A DNA stretch of 64,000 nucleotides. Source: CAVQAH01 sp963784195. Its GTDB lineage: Bacteria > Acidobacteriota > Vicinamibacteria > Vicinamibacterales > 2-12-FULL-66-21. The notes under the pieces were generated by a model, which saw only the letters and a list, made by a program, of their open reading frames with translations, did not search any database and had not been told where the DNA came from. The DNA is taken from assembly GCA_963784195.1 (NCBI GenBank), contig CAWARA010000036.1, positions 62,001-126,000 on the forward strand, read 5' to 3'. Each line of letters opens with the position of its first letter. Position 1 is the stretch's first letter. Positions 55,791 through 64,000 of the stretch are shown here, piece by piece. The translations under genes and the position numbers were made by a program.

Positions 55791-56821
55791 TCGATACTGC
55801 TGACCGCGACTGCCTGTCCCGATCGGCACGCGGCCGTCGCCGCCAGCGCAACGCGCAACGCTTCGATGCCGTCGCCGACGGTCACGGGAGGTTCCCGATC
55901 GGCGAGTACATTCTGTGCAAAGTTCTGGAGCTGAAGCGTGTAGGCGCGCTCGAAGCGCTCCATGAAGTACGGCACGGTGTCGTGGGCGACGCTGTTCTTC
56001 GTCATCAGCAGAATGGGCGTCTCGCGGAGATAGCCGATCCGCACAGTTCCTTCGGTGCCGAGCAACTCAGTCGAGATGTCATAGCCGTAGAACCCATTCC
56101 GGGTCAGGTCGATTACACCCAGCCGGCCGCTGCTGAAGACCAGCGACGCGATTGCGTTATCGATATCACCGACGGTCGCCAGCTCCGGGTACGCGAGCGT
56201 CGCACCGATCGCCGAAACGGTTGCGACATCCCCCATGAACCAACGAGCCAGGTCGAAGTCGTGAATGCCCATGTCGACGAGAATGCCACCGCTGCTGGCT
56301 GGATTCGCATACTCGAGGCTTGGCCGGTACGGATCCCGGGAGGTCGCTTTGAACACCACGGGCGTTCCAATCCGCCCTTCGTCCACCTGTCGCTTGCCTG
56401 CCACGTACCCGGGATCGAACCGGCGCATGAATCCCATCTGGAAAAACCCGCCGTAACGTGCAACAGCGGCCTGTACCTCTCGGCACTCATCGAGACTGAG
56501 TGCCAGGGGCTTCTCGCAGAACGTGGGTTTTCCGCGGGCCAGCGCCGCGACAACCACTTCCCGGTGCGTGTGAGTAGGGCTCGCGACGACCACCGCGTCG
56601 ACCCTGGCATCAGCAAACAGGTCGTGCGGGTTCTCGTAGAACGCGGCCACGTCGAACTCGTCAGCGACTTCCGCCGCCAAGCCGCCGCTGAGGTCGGCGA
56701 CCGCCACCAGCCTCGTTTCCGCGATGCGCGTGGACAGATCCCTGGCGTATACACGGCCCAGTCTGCCAAGACCGATCAACCCAACATTGAGACGACGTCG
56801 CTTCTCTGAAGAAACTGTCAC
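55787..56821 (-). CDS. iolG: Inositol 2-dehydrogenase-like oxidoreductase (Gfo/Idh/MocA)
   Basis: 344 residues from GTG 56821. NAD-binding motif VGLIGLGRLGRVYARDL, the EKPLALSLDE loop with the catalytic lysine, FFQMGFMRRFDPGY, and SGGILVDMGIHDFDLARWFM with the catalytic Asp/His pair, all as in IolG. It oxidises myo-inositol to scyllo-inosose, the first step of the iol pathway. Related sugar dehydrogenases share these motifs, so substrate is inferred from context (iolD, iolB, iolC nearby). Overlaps both neighbours by four bases. Confidence 0.85.
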   Translation of the reverse strand: MTVSSEKRRRLNVGLIGLGRLGRVYARDLSTRIAETRLVAVADLSGGLAAEVADEFDVAAFYENPHDLFADARVDAVVVASPTHTHREVVVAALARGKPTFCEKPLALSLDECREVQAAVARYGGFFQMGFMRRFDPGYVAGKRQVDEGRIGTPVVFKATSRDPYRPSLEYANPASSGGILVDMGIHDFDLARWFMGDVATVSAIGATLAYPELATVGDIDNAIASLVFSSGRLGVIDLTRNGFYGYDISTELLGTEGTVRIGYLRETPILLMTKNSVAHDTVPYFMERFERAYTLQLQNFAQNVLADREPPVTVGDGIEALRVALAATAACRSGQAVAVSSIE

Positions 56822-57792
56822 CGGTTTGCATTCTCCCTGGTCACCAGGCCGATTCGCACGACGATGTCGGGCGGGACCGACTCGCCCTTGAGTACTTTGA
56901 CGGCGGTCTCGACCGCAAGCCGGCCCATTTCGTCCGGGAACTGCGCGACCGTGGCCTCCATCGTGCCCGCCAACAGGGCTCGTCGCGCATCGTCGACCGC
57001 ATCGAACCCGAGGACGCGAATCTTCCCCGTCCGGCCCGCCGCCGCAATCGCTTCGATGGCGCCGAGGGCCATCATGTCATTACAGGCGAAGACCGTATCG
57101 ATCCCCGGATGCGCCTGCAGCATGTTCTGGAACACCGTGAACCCCTGTTCGCGCTCCCAGTTCGCGGTCTGCGAGGCCACGATAGAGATGCCCGGGGTGC
57201 TTTTTATAGCCTCGCGGAACCCTCGAATCCGGGAATCGCCCGTCTCGTGCCCTGGTATACCTTCCAGAATGGCCACGTTGGCCTTGCCGCCTGACGCTTT
57301 CGCGAGGTACTCGCCAACGAGTTGCCCTCCACGATAGTTGTCGGAACCCACGAAGCTTGCGGTCTTCACGCCGGCGTCGGTGACCGCCGCCGCGTCGAGG
57401 CGCGTGTCGACGACGATGACCGGGATGCCGGCGGCGTTCGCCTTGGCGATTGCCGGCACTACCTCCCGCGACCCTGACGGCGTGAGCGCGAGCGCGTTCA
57501 CCCGCGATTGAATCAGGTTTTCAACGATCTGCATCTGCCGCTCGACATCGACCTCGCGTTCGGCGGCCTGGACGACCAGATCGACGCCGAGCCTGCCCGC
57601 CGCTTCCTCTGCGCCCCGTTGCATCTCGATGAAGAAGGGACTGTTCAAGGTCTTCAGCACCAGGGCCACTCGGGGCCGGCCGTCCCGGTTGGTGCGCTCG
57701 CGATTGCACCCACTTGCAGCGGCGAACGCCATAACGGGCAACAACGCAAGGACGACGCGACGTGTAGGCATGAGCGACTCCCTGATCATCAT
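56818..57792 (-). CDS. RbsB-type sugar-binding lipoprotein
   Basis: 324 residues from ATG 57792, which overlaps the previous stop (ATGA); ATG 57771 is also possible. A lipoprotein signal (RRVVLALLPVMAFAAASGC, lipobox cysteine) is followed by a type 1 periplasmic-binding fold: VALVLKTLNSPFFIEMQRGA, NLIQSRVNALALTPSGS, GIPVIVVDTRLDAAAV, FVGSDNYRGGQLVGEYLAKA and VFACNDMMALGAIEA. It likely feeds the RbsA/RbsC importer at 41767-44281, since the CUT1 importer in this operon already has its own fused binding domain. Confidence 0.92.
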   Translation of the reverse strand: MMIRESLMPTRRVVLALLPVMAFAAASGCNRERTNRDGRPRVALVLKTLNSPFFIEMQRGAEEAAGRLGVDLVVQAAEREVDVERQMQIVENLIQSRVNALALTPSGSREVVPAIAKANAAGIPVIVVDTRLDAAAVTDAGVKTASFVGSDNYRGGQLVGEYLAKASGGKANVAILEGIPGHETGDSRIRGFREAIKSTPGISIVASQTANWEREQGFTVFQNMLQAHPGIDTVFACNDMMALGAIEAIAAAGRTGKIRVLGFDAVDDARRALLAGTMEATVAQFPDEMGRLAVETAVKVLKGESVPPDIVVRIGLVTRENANR

Positions 57793-59216
57793 GCGGCGAT
57801 CTCTATGAACACAGGATTGGTGATGGCCAGGGGCTGACCGCCGGCTCCGAGCAGGTGAATCCGAAGGTATCCGGCCGTCGTTGCAAAGCGCTCGAACTCC
57901 ACACGCGCGGTATCCGCCATCGTCGCGCTCGCCACCTGCTCGCCGTTCCAATACAGCTCCACACGTCCACCCTTGTAATCGGCCGCGACGGCCTCGACGC
58001 TGACCTGCAGCGGCTCACCGGGCTTGACGCGCAGCGCATCTCCCACGCGCCCCTGCACGCGGCCGGCGCGAACGGTGAGCTCCGGCGGCGGCATCGACCC
58101 GTTGGCCATCACGACAACGCGGCCCGACGCGATCGATGCAAGGATGGCGGGTCTCGAGAGCTCCTGCGCCCAGACACGAACGCTCGGCGTTCCGAGCGGA
58201 GTTGGGCCGCGATGGTAGTCGCTTTCACCCAGGGCCGTCAGCCGGCGTCCCTCGCGCAGCAAGGCGTCCCACAACGTCATCGCCAGTTGCCGTGCGACAG
58301 GTTCCCCATTCGCGATTTCAATTGCGCTCACCTCGGGGGGCACCGAGTGTGTCCACGAACACGCCAGACAATCGTCGCTGGGATGGTTGATCGCGATGAG
58401 CGCGCCACGAGCGCGTGCAGCAATCATGACGGGTCCGATGTCCGGGCTGCGTGATGGCATTCGAAAATCAATATAGGTGCGCTCCCCTTCGAGACCCAGG
58501 ACACCGAAGTGGCCCCCCGGGGTCGTCACCTCCTCGCCCGTAATGATTAGAAGACCAGGTGCATGAATTGGATCCAGTTGGTGGGTCGTGTTGTTGTGAT
58601 CGGTGATTGCCAGAAAATCGAGCTTCTCCGCGACCGCCTTGTCGGCGAGCTGCTGGGATGTCAGCGCACCATCGCTGTGGATTGTGTGCGTGTGCAGCGC
58701 GCCGGCGTACCATGCGGGTCCCGGCCGCACTGCCTCCTTCGCGCGTTGCGGCAACGTTGGAGATTGCTGAACTGCCGGCGCCGTCGAGGCTTCGACGGCG
58801 ATGTCAACGTCGACCCCTGTGTCGGCTACCTTATAGAGTCCGAGGATCGCGTGCCAGCGACCCGCCGGAAGGGGGCCCGGCCAGTATCCGGGCGTTGCGC
58901 CGTCCATCGCTATTGTCACGGTATCTCGAGCGCCGCCGCTCCATCCCCGGAACGCCGGCGATCCCAGCGCCAGCGGGCCGGGTTCGAACAATCCGAAGTC
59001 GATCACATTGTTCCCGGCGGCACGGTTGTATCGATACGAGACCGTGACGCTCGTGGTCCCTGGCGCAACGTCGAAAGGTACGTATTGATACCGGCCTGTT
59101 TGCTGATCCCGAGTCGTCCAATGCCGGGTGAACACCTGTTTTTCTGGAGGAGTCGCTGCCGCGCTCACCAGTGTTCCCAGGACAGCGAGTGCCAGGAAGG
59201 CTGCAGAAATCCTCAC
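57789..59216 (-). CDS. Secreted CehA/McbA-like PHP-domain metallohydrolase
   Basis: 475 residues with a signal peptide (AAFLALAVLGTLVSAAA). An N-terminal beta domain (residues 25-160) precedes the PHP domain with metal ligands in LHTHTIHSDGALTSQQLAD, FLAITDHNNTTH, LIITGEEVTTPGGHFGVLG, AINHPSDD and ALGESDYHRG. A C-terminal beta domain (VQGRVGDALRVKPGEPL) follows. CehA-type enzymes hydrolyse phosphate or carbamate esters, so a phosphoester of the imported compound is a likely target, in the periplasm. Overlaps both neighbours by four bases. Confidence 0.88.
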   Translation of the reverse strand: MRISAAFLALAVLGTLVSAAATPPEKQVFTRHWTTRDQQTGRYQYVPFDVAPGTTSVTVSYRYNRAAGNNVIDFGLFEPGPLALGSPAFRGWSGGARDTVTIAMDGATPGYWPGPLPAGRWHAILGLYKVADTGVDVDIAVEASTAPAVQQSPTLPQRAKEAVRPGPAWYAGALHTHTIHSDGALTSQQLADKAVAEKLDFLAITDHNNTTHQLDPIHAPGLLIITGEEVTTPGGHFGVLGLEGERTYIDFRMPSRSPDIGPVMIAARARGALIAINHPSDDCLACSWTHSVPPEVSAIEIANGEPVARQLAMTLWDALLREGRRLTALGESDYHRGPTPLGTPSVRVWAQELSRPAILASIASGRVVVMANGSMPPPELTVRAGRVQGRVGDALRVKPGEPLQVSVEAVAADYKGGRVELYWNGEQVASATMADTARVEFERFATTAGYLRIHLLGAGGQPLAITNPVFIEIAA

Positions 59217-60514
59217 TGGCGATCCTCTTCCAGCGTGAGCAGGAGATTCAGCGCAAGTCCGGTCCAGGAAAAGTCGTGAGCGCCGAACCCCTGGCCAGTC
59301 GTCGAGTCGTAGTATTCGTGAAACCCTGAACGCTCGACGAGTGCCGCAGAGCGATCTTCAATCGTTCGTGCGATTTCGATGAGGCCGTGACGTCGCAGTC
59401 CACGCGCAATATACCAGTTCGTGTTCATCCAGGTCGGGCCCCGCCAGACGAGCTTGCTGCCCGCAGCAGGGGGGAGGTACGAAGGTTCGTTCATGGCGAC
59501 GCTGGGCACTGGAAATGCCGCCGCGTACTGCTGGGGATCGGAAAGGGTCGCTGCGAGCGCGTCGACGATGGACGAAGGGAGATCGGGGAGCAGTATGGGC
59601 ATGAGCGAGCTGATCGTGTTGACCCGAAGCGGCTTCTCGCCCGCACCCGACAGATCGAAGAACAGACCTGCAGACGCGTCCCAGCACTTCTCGACCAGCG
59701 CGCACGCTGTTTTTGCCGCGCGCCGGTCCAGATCGGCCGCACCCTCACTGTCCCCTGTCCGCAGGATCAGCTCGGCGAGTACTCGCTGATTTTCCGCATA
59801 AATCGTGTTGACCAGCACGTCTTCGACAATGAAGCGGTTCAGTGAAAACATCGCGTGGTGCTCGCGATTCACCTCCGCGTATGGTGAGGCGACGCGTTCC
59901 CACGCCGCCGTGAACCCGGCCAGCTCCGGAACGGTCACGCCCAGGTAGCGGTCGTACTTCGGCGTGTGATCGAGCCCGGATTCGTCCGGTTGCAGCGTGG
60001 CGATCAGTCCATCCCGGTCGGGGTCGCGCACGCTGTCCAGCCAGTCGTAATAGCGGCGGACACGCGGCAGCACCTCCGCCAGAAACGAGTCGCCGTTTGG
60101 GCCTCGCGCCGCGGCGGCCACTGCTTCGGCGAGCACGGGGGGCTGAATGCAGTCACTCAGGTAGGGGGTTCGATAGGCGATGGCGTAGGTCCCGAGCAGA
60201 TCCTCGAAGCGCTCGCGCTGCCAGAACGTCACGTGGGCCACGAACCCATCCGGCTGGGCATTGGCCAGCAGACTGCGAATCTCCGTCTGGGCCTGCTCTG
60301 CGTCGAATTGCGAGAGGACGATAGCGTGAAAGCACGAGTCCCAGAACCATTGAAAGGGGTACGTTTCCATCGAAGGGCAGACGAAGTCGTATTCGAGGCC
60401 GCACCACGAGGCGAACCCCCTTTGCCGGTTGCGGCTATACAGCGAACGGACCTCGTCCGTCATCGTGAGAACCCGCGTCGACGGGGTCGCCGTGATCATG
60501 ATCGTCAGAGACAT
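59213..60514 (-). CDS. GH63/MGH-like glycoside hydrolase
   Basis: 433 residues from ATG 60514, no signal peptide. An (alpha/alpha)6 glycosidase with FQWFWDSCFHAIVLSQFDAE, LANAQPDGFVAHVTFWQRER, TPKYDRYLGVTVPELAGFTA, KLVWRGPTWMNTNWYIARGL and the final FHEYYDSTTGQGFGAHDFSW TGL. The W-D-S and the last region supply the acid/base pair in GH63. Short length and motifs fit bacterial mannosylglycerate or glucosylglycerate hydrolases in GH63. First gene of the ten-gene operon, 57 bp from a divergent gene. Confidence 0.85.
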   Translation of the reverse strand: MSLTIMITATPSTRVLTMTDEVRSLYSRNRQRGFASWCGLEYDFVCPSMETYPFQWFWDSCFHAIVLSQFDAEQAQTEIRSLLANAQPDGFVAHVTFWQRERFEDLLGTYAIAYRTPYLSDCIQPPVLAEAVAAAARGPNGDSFLAEVLPRVRRYYDWLDSVRDPDRDGLIATLQPDESGLDHTPKYDRYLGVTVPELAGFTAAWERVASPYAEVNREHHAMFSLNRFIVEDVLVNTIYAENQRVLAELILRTGDSEGAADLDRRAAKTACALVEKCWDASAGLFFDLSGAGEKPLRVNTISSLMPILLPDLPSSIVDALAATLSDPQQYAAAFPVPSVAMNEPSYLPPAAGSKLVWRGPTWMNTNWYIARGLRRHGLIEIARTIEDRSAALVERSGFHEYYDSTTGQGFGAHDFSWTGLALNLLLTLEEDRQ

Positions 60515-60571
60515 ACCACAACGACGGACGGTGAGGCCAAGCGGAGTTTCGGAGTAAGCTCCGTGCGAGTG

Positions 60572-61964
60572 ATGGATATGGCCCGACGCGCGCGACGCGG
60601 GACGGCATGGACCCGCATCATGGCTGCTGTTTGTCTTGCCGTTCCCGGACCCGTCTACGGTCAGGTTCTCCTCGAGCATCCGTTCACCGTGCGACGCCAG
60701 AGGAGAAGCCGTTGCGTCGATCACGGCCGGGTGCGGCTCGTGCGACTGGGCAGTCGCCGGGCGGGAGGCAATCGCATTGAAAGTCGCCGTCGACGGTCGG
60801 TACTCGCAGCACGTGTTGTTGACGCGCGGCGAAGCACCCGCGGAGTATCGCATCCTGCTCGGGACGCTCATGGCTGGGAGACACCAGCTCACGATCGAGC
60901 GGGACGGCAGCCGGTCGGCGAAGGACGCCGGCGGCGCGCGCATCGGGCGGGTCAGCATCGAGTCATTCGACAGCAACACCGCGGAGTACCCCTGGCTTTC
61001 GAGGGCACCGATCCTCCATGCCCGTCCCGGCACGGTCGAGCGGTTCAGCGACGTGCCGCTGATGATGTATGCGGAGACGGTTCACGACAACAGCGGCTAT
61101 CGGTACACGGTGATTTTTTCGCACGAGGATGGGGGCACTCCTACCGACCGGCTCATGGCCACCTGGGGGCGGTCGACGGATATCGAGTTCGCGTACGGCA
61201 TCAGCGGAGCGTCTCGCGACTCGGCCGCCGGCGAGTATCAGGGTGTCGATCACGAGATAAGGCCGTTCCGCGGGAACCGCGACAACGGCCATCCCCTGGT
61301 GTGGGTGGCAACCGACAACAACATGTTCAGCGACAACGGCCCCGATGGCGCGATTCGATTCGCGCCCGCTCCGTACCTCGTGACACTGGACGGCGTCTCA
61401 CGCGAAGCCGTCATGGATGCGAACCCCTGGCTGTACGAGGTGATGTCGGCGGAGCTCACGCGCGAGGGGCGCATCGACGCCGGCGCGCAGCCGGGCACCG
61501 GCACGGTCCCGGATCCCCGCCGCTTCGCCTACCTGGAGGCGTGTGGTGACGTTCACGATGCGACGATTGCCTTCGACGTCGCTGTCCAGAGCGCCGGCAG
61601 CGAAGTCACCTGGCACGCAACGGACCGGGGTGATGCGCGGTTCAGGATCGCACGGAGCGGGTGCTTCCGGGCTGCCGTCCCTCTGCCGGCTGGCGCAACG
61701 GCCGCAGCGATCAGCGGCATCCGTGCACGAGCCTACACGCGACCTCCTCGTGAAGGTGATCGGCCCCTGCCTGACGGCACGGGTCACGTCACCCTCCGTC
61801 GTCTAAACGCCGTGTTCATGCTCGACGAGGACTTCAAGCCGGTGCGGTCTTCACTCCGGTGGACTGGCACCCTCGAGACTCAAAGGCGAATCACCCCCTG
61901 CGACCATTCCGACAACGCCACGGTGATGCTCATCGTCCTGCCTGGCAAGGTTGCGTCGGAGTAA
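60572..61964 (+). CDS. Secreted protein of unknown function (one frameshift near 60690)
   Basis: About 463 residues. The start MDMARRARRGTAWTRIMAAV CLAVPGPVYG is a signal peptide. A +1 shift near 60690 leads into CDARGEAVASITAG. The body is probably all-beta (AEYRILLGTLMAGRHQLTIE, YRYTVIFSHEDGGTPTDRLM, GHPLVWVATDNNMFSDNGPD, NPWLYEVMSAELTREG). I do not recognise the family. Divergent from the GH63 gene with only 57 bp between them, so a shared regulatory region and a shared job in the same uptake locus are likely. Confidence 0.65.
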
Positions 61965-62009
61965 CGGGTGGATTTTTGTGTCAATCGCGGCAGCACATAT
62001 ACTGCGAAG

Positions 62010-62882
62010 ATGTCCATCTCGTTGAAAAGCCCTGTGTACATGATGGCGATCGATCACCGCTGGCAATGGTCACAGTGGTGCGACGAGAATCGCATCGAAC
62101 ATCTGCGGATTCGTGAAGTCAAGACGCTCGCCGTTGACGCTTTTTTGCTGGCCCGCCGGGAGTCGAGTCAGGCGATGGAATCCGGTGTGTTGCTGGTGGA
62201 TCTGATTCATGGACGCGAGGCGTTCGCGCGGGCGCGCGCAGCGGGCTCGATGGTGGGCACTCCAGCCGAGCGCGCGGGTGTGTTCCCGCTCGAGTGGACC
62301 GGCGCCTTCGAGGAGTCGCTGCCAGGCACGTTTGCGAAGGTCCTCGTCCGCCACAGGGCGGACGTGCCGCGCGAGGCCTTCGACAATCAGCTCGCGAAAC
62401 TTGCTGAGTTACAGCAGTGGTGCTCGACCGTGAACAGACCGCTTGTCCTCGAGGTGCTGATCAGCGGTCCGGAAACGGATCCGGCGTTCGACCGCGAGGG
62501 ACGCCCACGTCTGCTGGCGGAGTTCATCCGCAGCGCATACGGCCGGAAGATCGTGCCGCAGTTTTGGAAGATCGAGGGCGTCCCCGACGCCGCGGCGATG
62601 CGAATCGTGGACGAGGCGATCTGCGAAGAGCGTGGAGTCGGGCAGCTGATCCTCGGCAAGGGAGCAGGCCTCGAGACCGTCGGCACATGGTTCGAGTCTG
62701 CACGCGGCGCCGTCAGTGCGGCCGGATTTGCGATCGGCAGAACGGTGTACTGGGACGCTGCCCGAGAGTTCCTGCTGGGCCGCATGGCCGCCGATGATGC
62801 GGTGCACCAGATGGCGGCGAACTATCTTACCGTGATCGAGCTCTGGCGTCGCGCGCAGGTACCTGCCCCGGATCTCGGTTGA
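62010..62882 (+). CDS. DUF2090-domain protein (IolC C-terminal-domain-like, probable aldolase)
   Basis: 290 residues from ATG 62010. The start SPVYMMAIDHRWQWSQWCDE carries the DHR signature of DUF2090, followed by TLAVDAFLLARRE, VEVLISG-like LVLEVLISGPETDP and PQFWKIEGVPDAAA, where the lysine before IEG is the likely Schiff-base residue of a class I aldolase-like barrel. In many bacteria this domain is fused to the end of IolC and is thought to act as the 2-deoxy-5-keto-gluconate-6-phosphate aldolase. Here it is a separate gene just before iolB and iolC. Function is inferred from the fusion. Confidence 0.8.
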   Translation: MSISLKSPVYMMAIDHRWQWSQWCDENRIEHLRIREVKTLAVDAFLLARRESSQAMESGVLLVDLIHGREAFARARAAGSMVGTPAERAGVFPLEWTGAFEESLPGTFAKVLVRHRADVPREAFDNQLAKLAELQQWCSTVNRPLVLEVLISGPETDPAFDREGRPRLLAEFIRSAYGRKIVPQFWKIEGVPDAAAMRIVDEAICEERGVGQLILGKGAGLETVGTWFESARGAVSAAGFAIGRTVYWDAAREFLLGRMAADDAVHQMAANYLTVIELWRRAQVPAPDLG

Positions 62883-62906
62883 ACTCGTGAGACGGATTTA
62901 GACGGA

Positions 62907-63764
62907 CTAGTACGGTGGCTTGACCATGGGGACGCGTGGATCCGGCGCGGGCCACGATCGGCGGAACTCGGCGTAGCGAGGGTCATCGCTGGCGGCCATC
63001 GAGCGCCGGGTGCCCGCCAGCACGTTCAGATAGTACGCATCGTAGCCGAACGCCGTCACGAACGGGTGATAACCTTCGCGAATGAGGACGAGATCGCCGT
63101 CCGCCACCGTCAGGGTCTCGTCGAAGCGGCCGTCCGCCGTGTACAACCGCTGAAATCCGAAACCGCGAGCGTCCTTCATCCGGAAGTAATACGTCTCCTC
63201 GAGATCGACCTCGATGGGCGGATCATCGGTGTCGTGTTTGTGAGGCGGATAACTGGACCAGTTGCCGCTCGGCGTGAACACCTCGCAGATCAACAGGCGA
63301 TCGGCCGGAAATGCCGGTGGAAGAATGTCGACGATCTGCCTCGTGGCGTTGCCGCCGCCCCGGATCTCGAAGCCGCAGTCCTCCGGACGCACCACCCGTG
63401 CCTCCAACGGCCTGGTGGATGGCGCGCGGCACTCCGCGAGGTCGGTGGTCTCAATTGCCTGCAGCTCGTAATCGTGGCCGTGCGGCAGATACACGGCGTG
63501 TGGGTAGCTGTCGAACACGCTGGCGCGCGGCCCGAGCGTTCGGACGCCGCTTCTCTCCCAGGCGACAGTGCAGTGGCCGCTCAGTAGAACCAGACAGCAC
63601 TCCTGCCCGTCGGTGCGCCCCGTCGAACGGGTTCCGCGCGGGATGCGCCGAACGGCAAAGCTGATGTACTCCCAGCCGGCCGCTTGTGGCGTGACGTCCA
63701 GCAGGACGCCGCCGCGGTCCACCGGCACGTCTTGCGATCTGATCAGTAACCCGCGGTGTGACAT
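62907..63764 (-). CDS. iolB: 5-deoxy-glucuronate isomerase
   Basis: 285 residues from ATG 63764. Two cupin domains. The first has WEYISFAVRRIPRGT and VLLSGHCTVAWE. The second has SSYPPHKHDTDDPPIEVDLE ETYYF, with the metal ligands HKH and E, and DLVLIREGYHPFVTAFGYDA YYLNVLAG. This is the typical IolB layout. It isomerises 5-deoxy-D-glucuronate from IolD to 5-dehydro-2-deoxy-D-gluconate, which IolC phosphorylates. Divergent from iolC with 98 bp between. Confidence 0.95.
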   Translation of the reverse strand: MSHRGLLIRSQDVPVDRGGVLLDVTPQAAGWEYISFAVRRIPRGTRSTGRTDGQECCLVLLSGHCTVAWERSGVRTLGPRASVFDSYPHAVYLPHGHDYELQAIETTDLAECRAPSTRPLEARVVRPEDCGFEIRGGGNATRQIVDILPPAFPADRLLICEVFTPSGNWSSYPPHKHDTDDPPIEVDLEETYYFRMKDARGFGFQRLYTADGRFDETLTVADGDLVLIREGYHPFVTAFGYDAYYLNVLAGTRRSMAASDDPRYAEFRRSWPAPDPRVPMVKPPY

Positions 63765-63862
63765 CGCTGCCGACAGTGTGCACCGGGTGCCGATGCTATG
63801 CAATCGCTCACGCCGATGGTACACTACGCCACGGGCCGCTCACTTCCTTCCCCCCGACACTC

Positions 63863-64000
63863 ATGAGCACTCCGCACGAACGAGACTACGACGTGCTGTG
63901 CATGGGACGGAGCTCGATCGATCTCTACGCCCACGAGATCGGTGTCCCGATTACAGGCGTCCGCAGCTTCGATGCGTACGTGGGCGGATGCGCGACCAAT
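63863..64000 (+). CDS. iolC: 5-dehydro-2-deoxygluconokinase, N-terminal part (cut by the window edge)
   Basis: 46 residues visible from ATG 63863: DYDVLCMGRSSIDLYAHEIG VPITGVRSFDAYVGGCATN. The GRSSIDLY and YVGGCATN stretches are specific to IolC among PfkB-type kinases. The gene continues beyond the window. Phosphorylates 5-dehydro-2-deoxy-gluconate in the inositol pathway. Confidence 0.93.
   Translation, partial: MSTPHERDYDVLCMGRSSIDLYAHEIGVPITGVRSFDAYVGGCATN

Overview
This 64 kb window is GC-rich bacterial DNA, most likely from an Acidobacteriota lineage of the Vicinamibacteria type. The inference rests on a PadR regulator followed by an ADOP-type duplicated permease, three very large Oar-like TonB-dependent receptors with an N-terminal carboxypeptidase-regulatory domain and no SusD partner, and many intergenic palindromes and heptamer hairpins. 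No 16S rRNA is present, so the assignment is an inference.

Layout. 1-6200: the end of an HD-GYP-type protein, a small membrane protein, a secreted phosphodiesterase/alkaline phosphatase, an MGMT-like protein, an ECF sigma factor with its zinc-finger anti-sigma factor and a secreted DUF4097 protein, then a small secreted protein. 6263-15085 (minus strand): a cell-shape cluster transcribed as GGDEF cyclase, mreB, mreC, mreD, mrdA (PBP2), rodA and rng (RNase E/G). 15507-22556: a PpiD/SurA-like folding factor, SppA, PadR and an ADOP permease. 22817-29885: tRNA-Leu(CAG) with two tandem, decayed integrative elements. A 59 bp exact copy of the tRNA 3' end lies at 28823-28881, and an integrase remnant abuts each copy. 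The first element carries a TonB receptor and a secreted protein of unknown function. 29931-35016: glpF, glpK, glpD and a secreted glycerophosphodiester phosphodiesterase that is co-transcribed with a second TonB receptor (35018-38296). 38587-64000: myo-inositol and sugar catabolism (a PfkB-type kinase, iolD, iolG, iolB, the start of iolC and a stand-alone DUF2090 protein), an RbsABC-type transporter, and a tight ten-gene minus-strand operon (60514 down to 44271). That operon encodes a GH63-like glycosidase, a secreted PHP hydrolase, a sugar-binding lipoprotein, IolG, a binding protein fused to a MalF-like permease, a MalG-like permease, a GH38 alpha-mannosidase, an UgpC/MalK ATPase, a third TonB receptor and another Gfo/Idh/MocA oxidoreductase.

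Together, the right half looks like a locus that takes up and dismantles a mannosylated or glycerophospho-linked inositol compound. TonB receptors import it, the phosphodiesterase and glycosidases split it, and glp and iol enzymes handle the glycerol and inositol. The substrate is inferred, not shown.

A caution for users: about a dozen otherwise well-conserved genes, including mreB and mrdA, are broken by single-base frameshifts. Almost all are +1 insertions, which fits uncorrected sequencing errors better than gene decay. Coordinates of such genes are given for the whole reconstructed gene.
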